In this document: piece by piece, positions 11,731 through 22,784 of the stretch
Numbering within the stretch: the stretch's first letter is position 1
How the letters are laid out: every line of letters starts with the position of its first letter
DNA from: Haliotis asinina
Taxonomy: Eukaryota > Mollusca > Gastropoda > Lepetellida > Haliotidae
Assembly: GCF_037392515.1 (NCBI RefSeq)
Contig: NC_090290.1
Span: 39,269,753 to 39,333,752 of the forward strand
Direction of reading: 5' to 3'
DNA length: 64,000 nt
Made by a program: the position numbers and the translations under genes
The notes under the pieces: model-generated
Told to the model about the DNA's origin: nothing
What the model saw: the letters and a program-made list of their open reading frames with translations, nothing else
The model's database searches: none

Positions 11731-12499
11731 AATTAAGGAGTACAGAATAGATTCAATTTCCTCGGGTTGAGGTAGCATGTGATGCCTTTGACATCACACA
11801 CCTTACAGCATTAGAAATGAACCGGGTATCAAATGTGCAGTTTTGCAAGGACATTTGATGTGTTATTTTTTGTTGCCAAAACAAGATGTTTTTGTCTGTG
11901 ATGTCTACATGGATTTAGACATATTGGAAGGAAATGATCTGTGAGAAGTTTGAAATTATCCGTTGTAGTTCTTAATTGCCAGTAATGTCATTTGGGTTTT
12001 CAACTCACAGAATACAGACTTTTTTGTCAGTTTACTTTGATCAATAATATCATGGTGGCCGGGTATATGTACACAGTGATAGATCACTGGACTCACAGAC
12101 CATCCTGTTTTATCAAGGGTATAATACCTGCCTTCTTCGTAAAAACCTGTACCCATCCAATACCATACTTTCAGTTTGAATCCTTTTGAATTGCCAAGAT
12201 GCAGTTCATGAATAAGTGTAAGTCTACACTAAGCTGGATGATGGTTCAGTGCAAGTAGTGGTGTTCCAGTAATCAAAAATCAGTCGAAAGAAGGATTAGA
12301 AATAATTATTGATTGTGAAAGAACATATTTTTGAAGAATCAGAAGTTTCTTGTTTTGGTATAACACACTTGAATGAAGTAAGGTAACCATTAAATTTGAT
12401 GAATATTCTTTAACAACCATGCGCTCTACAGCGTAAAACTATGCGCATTGTAAAATTTTAATCGCTTTTATTGTTTATTACAATTCTAGTGTCTTTCTT

Positions 12500-12612
12500 G
12501 CTTGCTTGTGTGCATTTCACTGAAGAGCCAGGTTCAGTTCCCCTGCATGTGTGAAGTCCATTTCTGGTGTTATTGCTGGAATATTGCTAAAAGCGGTGTT
12601 AAAATATACTGT
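12500..12612 (+). mobile_element. SINE B, decayed
   Basis: B-box-like GGTTCAGTTCCCC, then GTGTGAAGTCCATTTCTGG and the tail core ATTGCTGGAATATTGCTAAA; the 5' part is eroded. Confidence 0.65.
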
Positions 12613-12980
12613 TTCAAAGAAGCACTGCATGAATGAGTTCTTTGTACCCAGCAGTGGATTGTTACATGTGTGTATAGTTTAGTTTTCAATATTGGTTTAT
12701 TGTGAGTTGTTGAATATGCTTGATCTCTATTTGAGCCAGTTAGCCATGACGTGTCATCTGATTGTACTTGACTATACATGTATTGTGCTTTATATAATTC
12801 CATTTGCATCTTTGATTATTCTGTTTTCACGTTGTATGTTGGTTCAGATTGTTTAAACAGTGAGCTTCTTTTGATACCTAGATTGTCAGATTACGGCTGA
12901 ACATTTAGCAAGTGGCTTGAGTGACTTCTGCATGGCAAAACGCATCAGAGTCAGTATAAAATTCTTTTTCACGCAGGTGT

Positions 12981-13103
12981 ATATACTGAACAGCAAATGA
13001 AATGCAATTTTCCAAAAAATGAAAGCCCCTAAAAGTAAGTGTTCATGCTTATGTCTTCTATTCATATACTTGACAAAAAGTCACAGAGTTGTGTTTCAGT
13101 ATG
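12981..13103. mobile_element. palindromic MITE (family TACTGAACAGCAAA), copy 1
   Basis: Left end ATATACTGAACAGCAAATGA and an eroded right end (GTTGTGTTTCAGTATG). Relatives are at 15395-15520 and 52593-52726. Confidence 0.65.
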
Positions 13104-13884
13104 TTTGATAATGGTACTTTATATATTTATCTACGTGGAACATAGAGTCATATCACATCATATGAGTCACTTCACAAATTTTAAGGCCTAAATGCAATTT
13201 ATAGAGCGAGAAAAAGCTGTCTTATATGTATTCAATATTCATTGCGCTTTTAAAGAATGAAATACAAATTTGCAGGTCAAACCATTACCGATGTAAGGTC
13301 ATGAAAAGATACCAAAAGATATGTGACTGTTTCTTGTTTTTATGTTAGAATTATACAGTTTACAGTAACTGACCATTTCCAAAAGATCTAATTGTTGTGA
13401 CAATCATGTTATTAGACTAGTGGTGAGTTAACAGCCATAAATTATCATAAGTCAGTATTTTTTCTAATTGGTAGTGGCATTTTCGCAGTTGACATTGTGA
13501 CTCTACCAAACAAGGTAAACTGTAAGCTACAGTGGGCTTGACTCAAAAGCAAACCATGGCATTGCAATCTAATTAAAGAACTGATACACATATAACACTG
13601 AATGAAATGCTGACCATAATCAAAACATCAGACCAAATTTGTGAGGTTTCTGCAGACTTTTGTCATACAAAAATATGAGTTTAACAAACTATCATTGAAA
13701 GACACATTTCACTGTGGAATGCAAAGAAAGGAACAGTCAGCACATGCTTCTCTAACACCTGTAACAAGCTTGCTTGTAAGGAACTGAAATATGTAACTGG
13801 GTAACATATTGTCACCCCAGCCACTTGCTATATAGTTTAGTCAAAATGTGCATAACGAGCTGCTTCTAAAACATACTAGTATTA

Positions 13885-13953
13885 GGCTAGCATATATATA
13901 TATATATATATATACTTCATTTATTTGTGCCACATATTGTATTTAAGAATTTC

Positions 13954-14039
<86 letters not shown>

Positions 14040-14086
14040 TTCATTTATTTGTGCCACATATTGTATTTAAGAAATTCCGCTAGTCA
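13885..14086. repeat. (TA)n and (CT)n microsatellites with flanking duplication
   Basis: (TA)n, then TACTTCATTTATTTGTGCCA and sequence to about 13955, then (CT)n, then (TA)n, then the same roughly 45-bp block again (14037-14080). The block was duplicated together with the TA tract. Confidence 0.85.
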
Positions 14087-14224
14087 GTGATTATGTTATT
14101 ACTAATATATATGTTATAGTATTATCATAGTATTATATAACATTTGATTCTGTAACTCTACAATATTTATTGTATACTGGATTGGGGTGGCCTTGATAAC
14201 ACAAGTACAACATGCCAGTGGTGA

Positions 14225-14925
14225 TTGTGTCAATATGAATACTTAATCTCCTATCTCAATGTCGATTTGGAAAGATTTGGAGAGATGACAACATGAATAC
14301 TTTCGTACTTGTATCTCCCATCTTTTATCTCCATACTGTCAAACTGGAAAAATGTTAACATGAATACTTTAATACTTGTATCTCCTTATCTCCTCAATAT
14401 TATATTGAATAATTGACAGCATGAATACTTTAATACTTGTGTCTCCTATCTCCATAATGTCATACCGGAAAGATGACAATGTGAATGATTCATAATATCA
14501 TATCGGAGAGATGACGGCATGAACACTTTAATGCTTGTATTTCCTATCTCGATAATGTCATACCTGAAAGATGACAACATGAATGATTCATAACATCACA
14601 CCGGAGGGATGACAGCATTAATACTAAATTTAGACTTTTATTTCCATAATGTCATGCCAGAGATATGACAACATGAAAACTTTAGTACTTGTATCTCCTA
14701 TGTCCATAGTGTCATACCGGAGAGATGACAACATGACTACTTTAATACTTGTATCTCTTATGTCCATGTCATACCGGAGAGATGACATCATCATTACTTT
14801 AGTACTTGCTTATCCTATCTCCATAATGTCATGCCAGAGAAATGTCAGCACGACTACATCAATACTTGTTTCTCCTATCTCCTTAATGTCATACCGGAGA
14901 GATGACAGCATGACACAGTCATGGT
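14225..14925 (+). repeat. 60-bp minisatellite
   Basis: About eleven imperfect copies of a 60-bp unit with the words ATACCGGAGAGATGACA, CATGAATACTTTAATACTTG and TATCTCCTATCTCCATAATG. The 103-codon open frame across it follows from the unit length and lack of stops, not from coding. Confidence 0.85.
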
Positions 14926-15394
14926 GCTATTGTTTTGTAGAATGTTGTGATAGAATGTAAAGCAAAATGATGCAAGGGTCAAGGCTGTTCCTGCCTCCTC
15001 CAGACATGGTGGGGTAACAAAAACCACATTTTGTGTCAAAGACGAGTGAAAGGAAAAAAACAAATGTTGAAACTTTTGATAGAATTGATTCTGAGGTTTA
15101 CAACGACATTCATGTTTTATTGTTATATATAGAACAGTATTAAGCTGGTTATCAACCAAGCAAACATGAACCACTACCGCCTTTATTTTATTTGGTTCGC
15201 AGATATTTTGTGAAACATTCTGAAGGTACTTGGGGAAAAATTACTGACAGTTTAGATTTTTGTGATCGTTGCTCTTCAAAAATGTATTTGAATAGGTTTC
15301 ACTGTGGTGAGTGTCAGATGAAGGTTGTCTTTTAAGTCATGTATTTTACTGTGTCCACATTTTGTTTACTGTGTAAACACATCCTTTAAACAAA

Positions 15395-15520
15395 TATACA
15401 TATTGAACAGCATATGAAATGCAAGTTTTGAAAAAGAAATCTCATGAAAGTAAGCGTTTATGTTTGTCCTCTATTTACAAACAAAAGCCAGAGTTGCATT
15501 TCTTTTGCTGTTCAGTATAT
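15395..15520. mobile_element. palindromic MITE (family TACTGAACAGCAAA), copy 2
   Basis: ATTGAACAGCATATGAAATG at the left and TTGCATTTCTTTTGCTGTTC then AGTATAT at the right are near-perfect inverted ends about 125 bp apart. Best-preserved of the three copies. Confidence 0.75.
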
Positions 15521-15897
15521 TAACATCCCACCTTTAATGAAGGTCGTGAAATATTATCAGAAAATGAACGATTTCTTTTCAATACTGTGATTGTTTTATT
15601 GTGATACACTTTATTATTTTCCAAGTTAGACGTTGTTTAGTCAAGACACTTTGCTCACTCATGTAAATAGAATCTACCAAAGTTTCTTAGTCACATGCTC
15701 CTGTTTTGCTCCAATCAGCTGTTTTCACTTTAAATACAGGGAGGTAAAGCAACGCTACAACAACCCTTGATGTTATCACCTGGCAATAATAATTATTTCA
15801 GATCATATTTGTCATTTACTGATACCTAATTTTGAATAGGTTTTAACTAAATAGAATCAAGAGTCATTTGGAATTGTCATGATGCAAGTCTTAGTGG

Positions 15898-15925
15898 ATG
15901 ATGATGATGATGATGATGACGGTGG

Positions 15926-15958
<33 letters not shown>

Positions 15959-16023
15959 CGACGATGATGATGGTGGTGGTGATGATGATGACGATGATGA
16001 CGATGATGATGACGATGATGATG
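15898..16023 (+). repeat. (GAT)n trinucleotide repeat
   Basis: About 42 triplets, mostly GAT with GAC and GGT variants. It reads as poly-Met, Asp or similar depending on frame; not coding. Confidence 0.9.
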
Positions 16024-16099
16024 CTTTTGTACATTAGAGGGTTTCCCTTTTTTCACCTAAATGTTAAGTTTTCTTTGACCTCTCAAGAATGAGACTTAC

Positions 16100-17676
16100 T
16101 TAAGTGTCAGATTTTATTTAAGGCCATTTTGAAGGCCATTGTGAATACTTATCTAGAATTTTGCAACTCATTGGCATCATAGGAATATCCATCTTTCACA
16201 ACCATGGCATTCTTCCTGCCATCTGCCTTGCATGTAACAAGTACTGGGTTGGTTGAAGGTGATCAGATCTAAAAGAGAAAATGCCTTAACTATGGATGAA
16301 GGTCTAATGAATATGTAATTGTGACCTTGTACTCAATATTGATGACACTATTAAGGAGTAAGCAGAATTTTCATCATTGCTTCAGTGGTAAAATTATAAC
16401 TGAAACTCTTACCATTGTTGACATAAATTCCTGCAAACACCACCTGCGGAATTATATGATACTGAAAATGAGATCACATGTGTATATGACCTTAAAGCGA
16501 GATCACATAGTGAGACCAAAGGTTGTAGCAAAGAGGCAACAGTATCATGTGAAGGTATTAATTGTAGTTGTACATTAAACAAACATGTTATTATGTTTCC
16601 CTTATTTTTAGGAATACCAATATGGGAGATGTAGGATGTTATAAGTGTTTGCTGTAGAAGGAGCGCACTGAACACAACAATGCAGCTACTCGTAGTCACA
16701 TATCCAACATTGTATTTTTGTCCACTTATTCGACTCTTCTTTAATATTATATTTGCATATTAGTTTCAGTTTGTTAAAAAATATACATAATTAGAACATG
16801 TAGTTCTGTATCTGGCTTCAGATTAACATTTAAAGTGCTGGGTGTTTACTTTTTTGACACCATACTGTAAGCTTTATTGCCGATGTGTATAAACTGAAAA
16901 TATATTTTCAAATTTTTATCTCATTTTCTAATCATCCATTTTAGCCCTTGTCATTTGAATTCATAAATTTAAAAATTAATGTGTAGACTTACCTCATAAT
17001 TGTACCTTAAGAGAATCAACTGTTGCCATGCCAAGTATTTTTTGTTCTAGTAAAGGATTGAATGTAAAACATGTAAATATGTTGATTTGCTAGTTCTTTG
17101 AGAAAAAACAACAAAGCATGTTCTACGTAGATCTGTTTAGTGTATAGTTGTTTATATTCAGAATGGTATTTAATCCAATAAACGCATACTGATTTTATTA
17201 CTTCCATATCTTTACTCCAGTTTCGAAATTTACAATATTTATTAAAGCATTTTACACATTGCTCAAATGTTTTGAAATATCCAAATTTTGATAATTTGAT
17301 ATTTATTCAAGTGTACATAATATTGTTATGTAAATACACCCTGACTTTGGAAAAGTGTACATATTTATGTAGTGTATTATATTACATACATGTTCCTAGT
17401 TTTAGATTGAATTTACAATAGTGAATCAGTGCATATTGTACAAACACCAATCTAGAATTTAGTTATTAATGGTGCATGGATGAAAACTGAATTATGAAGT
17501 TTAAGCATTCTTTATGTCAAAGTTGGTTGATTGTATGGAAGTATATACTTTGGTCATGGTGGTAGTATATCAAATTTCATGCAGATATGTGAACAGTGTT
17601 GGCCATTAATTTTTTGTATACAATAAATTGTTATGATTGTCAAAAAATGATAGGAATTTCTACCAATGTTCAGATA
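16100..17676. other. gene-free AT-rich stretch
   Basis: No repeat or exon recognised on either strand. Confidence 0.4.
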
Positions 17677-18200
17677 GAGGTGGGGTAGCCTTGAGGTTAA
17701 TGTGTTCAGTTATTGCACCAAAGGTCTGGGTTCCATACCCCAAGGAGAACACCAAGGGATGCCACAGTACATCAGTGCATCAATACTTTTTCTAAGACAA
17801 TACAATCACCGATACATGCAGTACTGTATCAGTTTTTATTTATGTATCGGTGTAAAGACATTTATGTAACATTCACATTTTGCACTTTTATCATGGTTTT
17901 GAAGTTATGAGAGTTATAAATGATTATTTTTCATGCTCCAAGTTGGGAAATTAGAAGTTTTTAATCTCAGAGAATACAAAATATTGATCTTTCATGGTTA
18001 ATTATAAAAAATGAAATATTATTGTTCAAAATGTAGCATAATCCATAAGCAATAATGTCACGAAAATAGGTATTGTGATACATATTGAATCGTGACATGG
18101 ATATCATGATACGTATTGATTCATGAAGCTTATGTATCGTGACATCCCTAGGCACAATATGTCAAGCCCATTTTCACTGTTCCTGGCAAAAGAAACCTAG
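17677..18200 (+). mobile_element. SINE B interrupted by a hAT-like MITE
   Basis: SINE B head at 17677-17751 (GTGGGGTAGCCTTGAGGTTA, then CTGGGTTCCATACCCC) resumes at about 18153 (GGCACAATATGTCAAGCCCA). The gap is a MITE, so the SINE is older. Confidence 0.7.
17755..18152. mobile_element. hAT-like MITE
   Basis: About 400 bp, AT-rich, no transposase. The terminal inverted repeats begin AGGGATGCCACAGTACATC (left) and, read inward from the right, TAGGGATGTCACGATACATA; each is followed by a run ending ATCAATAC. The TAGGG(A)TGT ends suggest hAT. I could not define an 8-bp target duplication. Confidence 0.6.
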
Positions 18201-18654
18201 AAAAGTGTACATTAAACCCTAAGGCAGAATAAGGAGTATTACAACTGTATATGTAGAAATATATTTTTATGCCATGTTTTTGGTGAATGAATGTTTGATT
18301 GCTGGATGTTTAGATTAGCAAGTATTTGGAATTTACAACTGTTGATTCTTCTGTGTACAATACATTACTGGGACTATATTCCTATGATCAGTTTACCGCG
18401 TGTAATTGAAACAAGTGTCATTTAGAACCAGATATGTGAGGTGTAAAGTAGGTCATGCTTACAAAATACTGTACCCTTGCAAGACACACAGATGTAGAAT
18501 ATGGACATTGCAAGGTCTTCAAAAGTTATGATCAGGGTTGTAGATCAAAACCCTTATAGATCAAGGTGCATTCATGTTTTCAGCTCTTTGTATTGGTCCT
18601 GATATATGCTGGTTCTATAAGATGGCACACTGCAGTTTGACAAATGGCATCTAG

Positions 18655-19520
18655 AGGGGGGGTTTGTGTGATGAGATATGTGGATTGTGATCACACGATG
18701 TGTTGTTCGTGATCTTGAGATCAAGAGTTGTAGTTTGTGATCATAAGGTTGGTGTTATTTGTGAACCTAAGGTGTAGATCTGTGGTTTGTTGTCATCAGA
18801 TATGAAGTTTGAGATCAGATGATATGTTTTTCGTGATCTTGAGGTCAAGAGTTGTAGTTTATGTGATCTTCAGATGTGTCGTTTGTGATCATAAGATAGG
18901 TGTTATTTGTGATCTTGAGGTGTAGATCTGTGGTTTGTTATTATCAGATATGTTGTTTGTGATCAAACAATGTGTTGTTCATGATCTTCTGGTCTAGAGG
19001 TTTAGTTTGTCTGATCATCAGAAATGTTGTTTGTGATCATAATATTGGTGATATTTATGACCTTGATCTGTGCACGTGTTGTTTATGATCATAAGATTAG
19101 TGTTACTGGTGATCTTGAGGTGTAGAACTGTGGTTTGTGGCCATCTGATATGGCGTTTGTGATCATAAGGCGTGTTGTTAGTGATCATGAGGGGCATAAG
19201 AGAAGCCATGTCTAGTGTCACTGTCATGACACTGCTGGAATATTGCTTCATAATGATATAAAACCTGACTCGCCCACTCGTGATCTTAAGGTATAGACCA
19301 TATGATTCAGAGGTGTGGTTTACGACAAGATGGACTTAGATGATTAGGTGTGGTCTGTGATCACAAGAAAAGCTAAACTTAAGATGACAGGTGTGGTTTC
19401 TGATCAAAAGACAAGCTAGACTTAAGAGGATAAGGTGTGATTTTTGATCACATGAAGAGCTGGACTTAAGATAAGGTATGTTTTTAGATCACAAGACAAA
19501 CAAGACTTAAGATAAGGTGT
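18655..19520 (+). repeat. degenerate tandem repeat
   Basis: Built from TTTGTGATCATAAG, GATCTTGAGGTGTAGATCTG and related words in units of roughly 100-130 bp with shorter subrepeats; strongly diverged. It contains a SINE B tail remnant at about 19206-19279. Confidence 0.7.
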
Positions 19521-20818
19521 GGTTCTGACAGTGATGTAGTTTTCAAATGAGCAGATGTGCAACATAACCAACTGGTATAGTAGTGCCAATAGATTCAGAT
19601 CTTGACATAACTGAATGCTTGGAAAATTCTTTCCAATGAACCTTTGATCATGCATGGAAATATTCTAGTGTATGCCACGACCATGCAGGTAACCTGATCT
19701 CATGCAGTCACTTCCAGACACTTGTAATGTAACACACTTGATATGTCACATAGATGAGAAGTTAAAACATGCTGCTACATAGAATAAAAGTTTTTTGCAT
19801 GCAGATGGTGTTGTTGTTTTTCCAGTGAGTACAACCATGTTTGCTGAGGTCTATTGCGAACAGCAAAATCATGTCAGCCTTTGTGTCAATCTGACAGAAT
19901 CCGATCCAGGTAAATTGAACCTAAACAGCAAGAGCACTGGTCCAGATTGTCAAGAACACGGATGCACAACGTGCCTGGTTACGAAAATAACAATTTTGTT
20001 TGCCTTTATCACATCACTTGCAATATGATACAGAGATGCCAACCCCAAAAAGTGTTGCAAATATAAGTTTCAAGGATCAAAATGACTTTGACTAGGAAAT
20101 TAATAGTCAAACTAAATGTTTACAATCATGATGGCTCAGGGAAAGATCATATTAGACTGATCAAGAGTGAAGCTCTAATTTCTCATACCTCCAAAAGCAG
20201 ATTCCAAAATCATCAGCATTACATTTCTTGTCTCCTTTCTGCAAAAATGTACTTTATTTCATGAAAATATGTTTTTGTCAATAAATCTGAATTGTAATGA
20301 ATTTTCTTCAAATTTTCGTGGAATTTAAAGTGCAATCATATTGGCATAGTCTGAAGCTTAAATTCGTGGCAACTAAGACAAAATCGTAGAGGTAAGCATC
20401 TCTGAATATACAGCAATCCTGGTGGTCTGTAAACAAGTGAGAGTGTGTGGACAAACATTTTTGTTGCAGATTAAATGATGCTATAGATAAACCAGTTATA
20501 TGTATGTACCAACAGCAAGCCCAGCAGTAACAAAGCAAATGTTTGATGTCCACCTACAACCAAATGATTAGATCAGTTTTGACATAGAGAGATAGCATTC
20601 CGTGACCATGGTAAGGCAAATGAGTGTAATGCCATGTTACAAGCGTAAATGCATAATGTGCATGTGCTTGAAAGTGCAGCTGTTTCTTTTAGTCTTGACT
20701 AGTTTCATGATGCATGTCAACTGATGCCATCCCTTATGGTTTGCCCACTCGGACACAGTACATTAACTCTGAGCCAGCTGGTCAAGTTTTGTTCCTCAGT
20801 GCCAATTACAAGGCTGAT
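19521..20818. other. gene-free stretch
   Basis: Nothing I can support. An open frame at 19795-20028 ends in a hydrophobic tail but shows no family resemblance or splice structure. Confidence 0.4.
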
Positions 20819-21005
20819 TGAGTGAGTGAACTTATTTTACCACCGTCTGTAAATAATCAAGTCTGGATCAGACAATCCAGTGATGAACAGGATGAGCAAC
20901 AATCTTGGGAACCGATGACGTGTCACCAAAGTCAGTGAGTCTGACCACCCAATCACATTAGAAGCACAGGTTGCTAAAGAACTTTCCTACTCCGGATCTT
21001 CATGG
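20819..21005 (-). mobile_element. SINE A, old and internally deleted
   Basis: Reverse-complement tail (GAGTGAGTGAAC), CCGTCTGTAAATAATCAAG, then the body to a decayed head at CTTCATGG. Confidence 0.7.
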
Positions 21006-21951
21006 ATATTGTGTTAGTGAGAAATTCACTGGTCACAAATAAAATCAAACTGACTGTAGTACTGCAAGAAGGCTTTCCAGAAAAACAAACGAGATCAGAG
21101 AGTTTGTCAAAGTTTCGAGAACTGTATTTCCAGATCACATAATTTGTGAAACGTACACAAGAATCTTCAGTCTATATATCTTATATATATCAATGTCCTT
21201 TATACAAATATTATATACTCCACAACACTACTATTATGAACAGAAACAAAACAACTACAAACAATAGTCATGATAAGTTCCATGCATCACATTCTTTTCC
21301 CATCTCATACAGAATACAAGTACAGTAACAATAACACTCAAGTGTAATAAATCCTTACTTTCACTCCCCACCACTCCACCTTATCACTCCATCATCCCTT
21401 GTCCCCTCCATTGCCTACTTACACAATCTCGTGCCAGCTATCTCAAGGATCTCATCACTGAATACACTGTAAAAAGAATACGCATTGTTGAGCATCATTG
21501 ATATCTCGGTTGTCTTACTTTAACATCTCGGTTCCGGCAAAATCCTTCATAATTTATCATTATTCAGGCTCTTTTAACTTGATACAGTGATGTCTCAATA
21601 TTTCAGATATCTCGATATAAAGTCATGGTCCCAACACGCAAAATTACCTTTATAGCTATTTGTTTGCAAAGAAACTTGATGTTCATCCACTTTTCATGGG
21701 CAAGTATCCCTCTGAACTCAAGTTGTTGCCACACATTTACACACGGTGCGACATGAATCAAACGGATGTGGTAGTGTAAACTAATTAGCGCTAACTGAGT
21801 TGAAGGAGTCACTTGCTTGTTTTCTAATTAGGATTAATTAAGAAAGCATCAACTAGGAAGTACATGTTATGATGAAATACTACCGTTAACAGATTATGGT
21901 TTCGAAACAAAACATACTGAGAATCTAATGAGGGTTTTGTGCGGGGGCATG

Positions 21952-22460
21952 GTGGGCGAGCTGGCTAAGGCGCAAGGCTAGTGATCCAGCGAGGTTGATG
22001 TTTCGGGATTGAGCCCATATGTGACCGGGTGTAAAAACCTTGGAGTCAACTTAGTGTGCAGACTCTTTCAGTGTCGTCACAACCCCTAGTGTACAGTACA
22101 CAACCCTGTGCACTTAAAAGAACCCATGAATCCGTTGGTATATGACCAGATGGTGACCACATGAACACGTGCATACACCTAGTTGCGGGTACAGCAATGT
22201 GCAGTAAACTTGGACAAAGTACTGTGACTACATGTCCCAGTTCAGCCAGTTGTGAATTGGGTACCTCGTTATAATGAGAGAGACACAATAAACTTGGTGC
22301 GCCTAGTGGCAGCAATAGCTGTATACTCTCCAGGGACTTGAGATTGAAATACGATGTGCTGTTGAGATTGACAACCAGTGACCAAGGGAAAAATACCAGC
22401 GCCTTGAGCATGCACAACTGCATGGATATGTGCGCTATATAAATATCCTATATCCTAATC
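21952..22460 (+). mobile_element. SINE C, longer tRNA-derived retroposon
   Basis: About 510 bp with a tRNA-like head (GGTGGGCGAGCTGGCTAAGG, then a B-box-like region), a long body, and a 3' end GTGCGCTATATAAATATCC with repeated ATCCTA. Different from SINE A and B: it lacks the TGCTGGAATATTGCT tail. It lies just beyond the 3' end of PSMC3IP. The 125-codon minus open frame inside it is not a gene. Confidence 0.55.
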
Positions 22461-22784
22461 ATGTAAACTAGCATTTGATTGTTCAATTGTCCCTAAACGA
22501 TATGTGACGATATGCCCTAGTTGGATGTCTCAATTTTAGGTAACTCGATATTTTTTCTTGGTCGCATGAACATCGAGAAGACGGTGCTCCACCATATATC
22601 AAATGATGATTCTTAACAGTTTTACAACTGCATAACAGTGGAGATATGTTCCTTACAACAGCTGTACAGACACTCAGTGTAAACATAATTCTGCCTTGAA
22701 TCTGTTTCCATATTGTTGTTAAGTCCCAGAAGTGTCATCAGCCTTAGCACTAGATAGAGACACAAAGCTGTCAGGTGACACACA

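Larger units (their letters stand above)
10791..13884. other. gene-free stretch with low-complexity repeats
   Basis: 10960-11400 is a degenerate tandem of TACCTGTATG/CTTACCTGTA-type words. 11688-11730 is a clean 9-bp repeat (GTGCACCTG, five copies). 12500-12612 is a SINE B remnant and 12981-13103 a palindromic MITE. No supported exon. Confidence 0.5.

Noticed and set aside
15898-16092. Poly-methionine frame
   Set aside because: A (GAT)n microsatellite read in one frame.
19795-20028. 77-codon frame with hydrophobic end, resembling a GPI-anchored small protein
   Set aside because: No signal peptide, no splice partners, cysteine spacing fits no family I know; length is within chance for this AT-rich DNA.
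22046-22423. 125-codon minus-strand frame
   Set aside because: Lies wholly inside SINE C.
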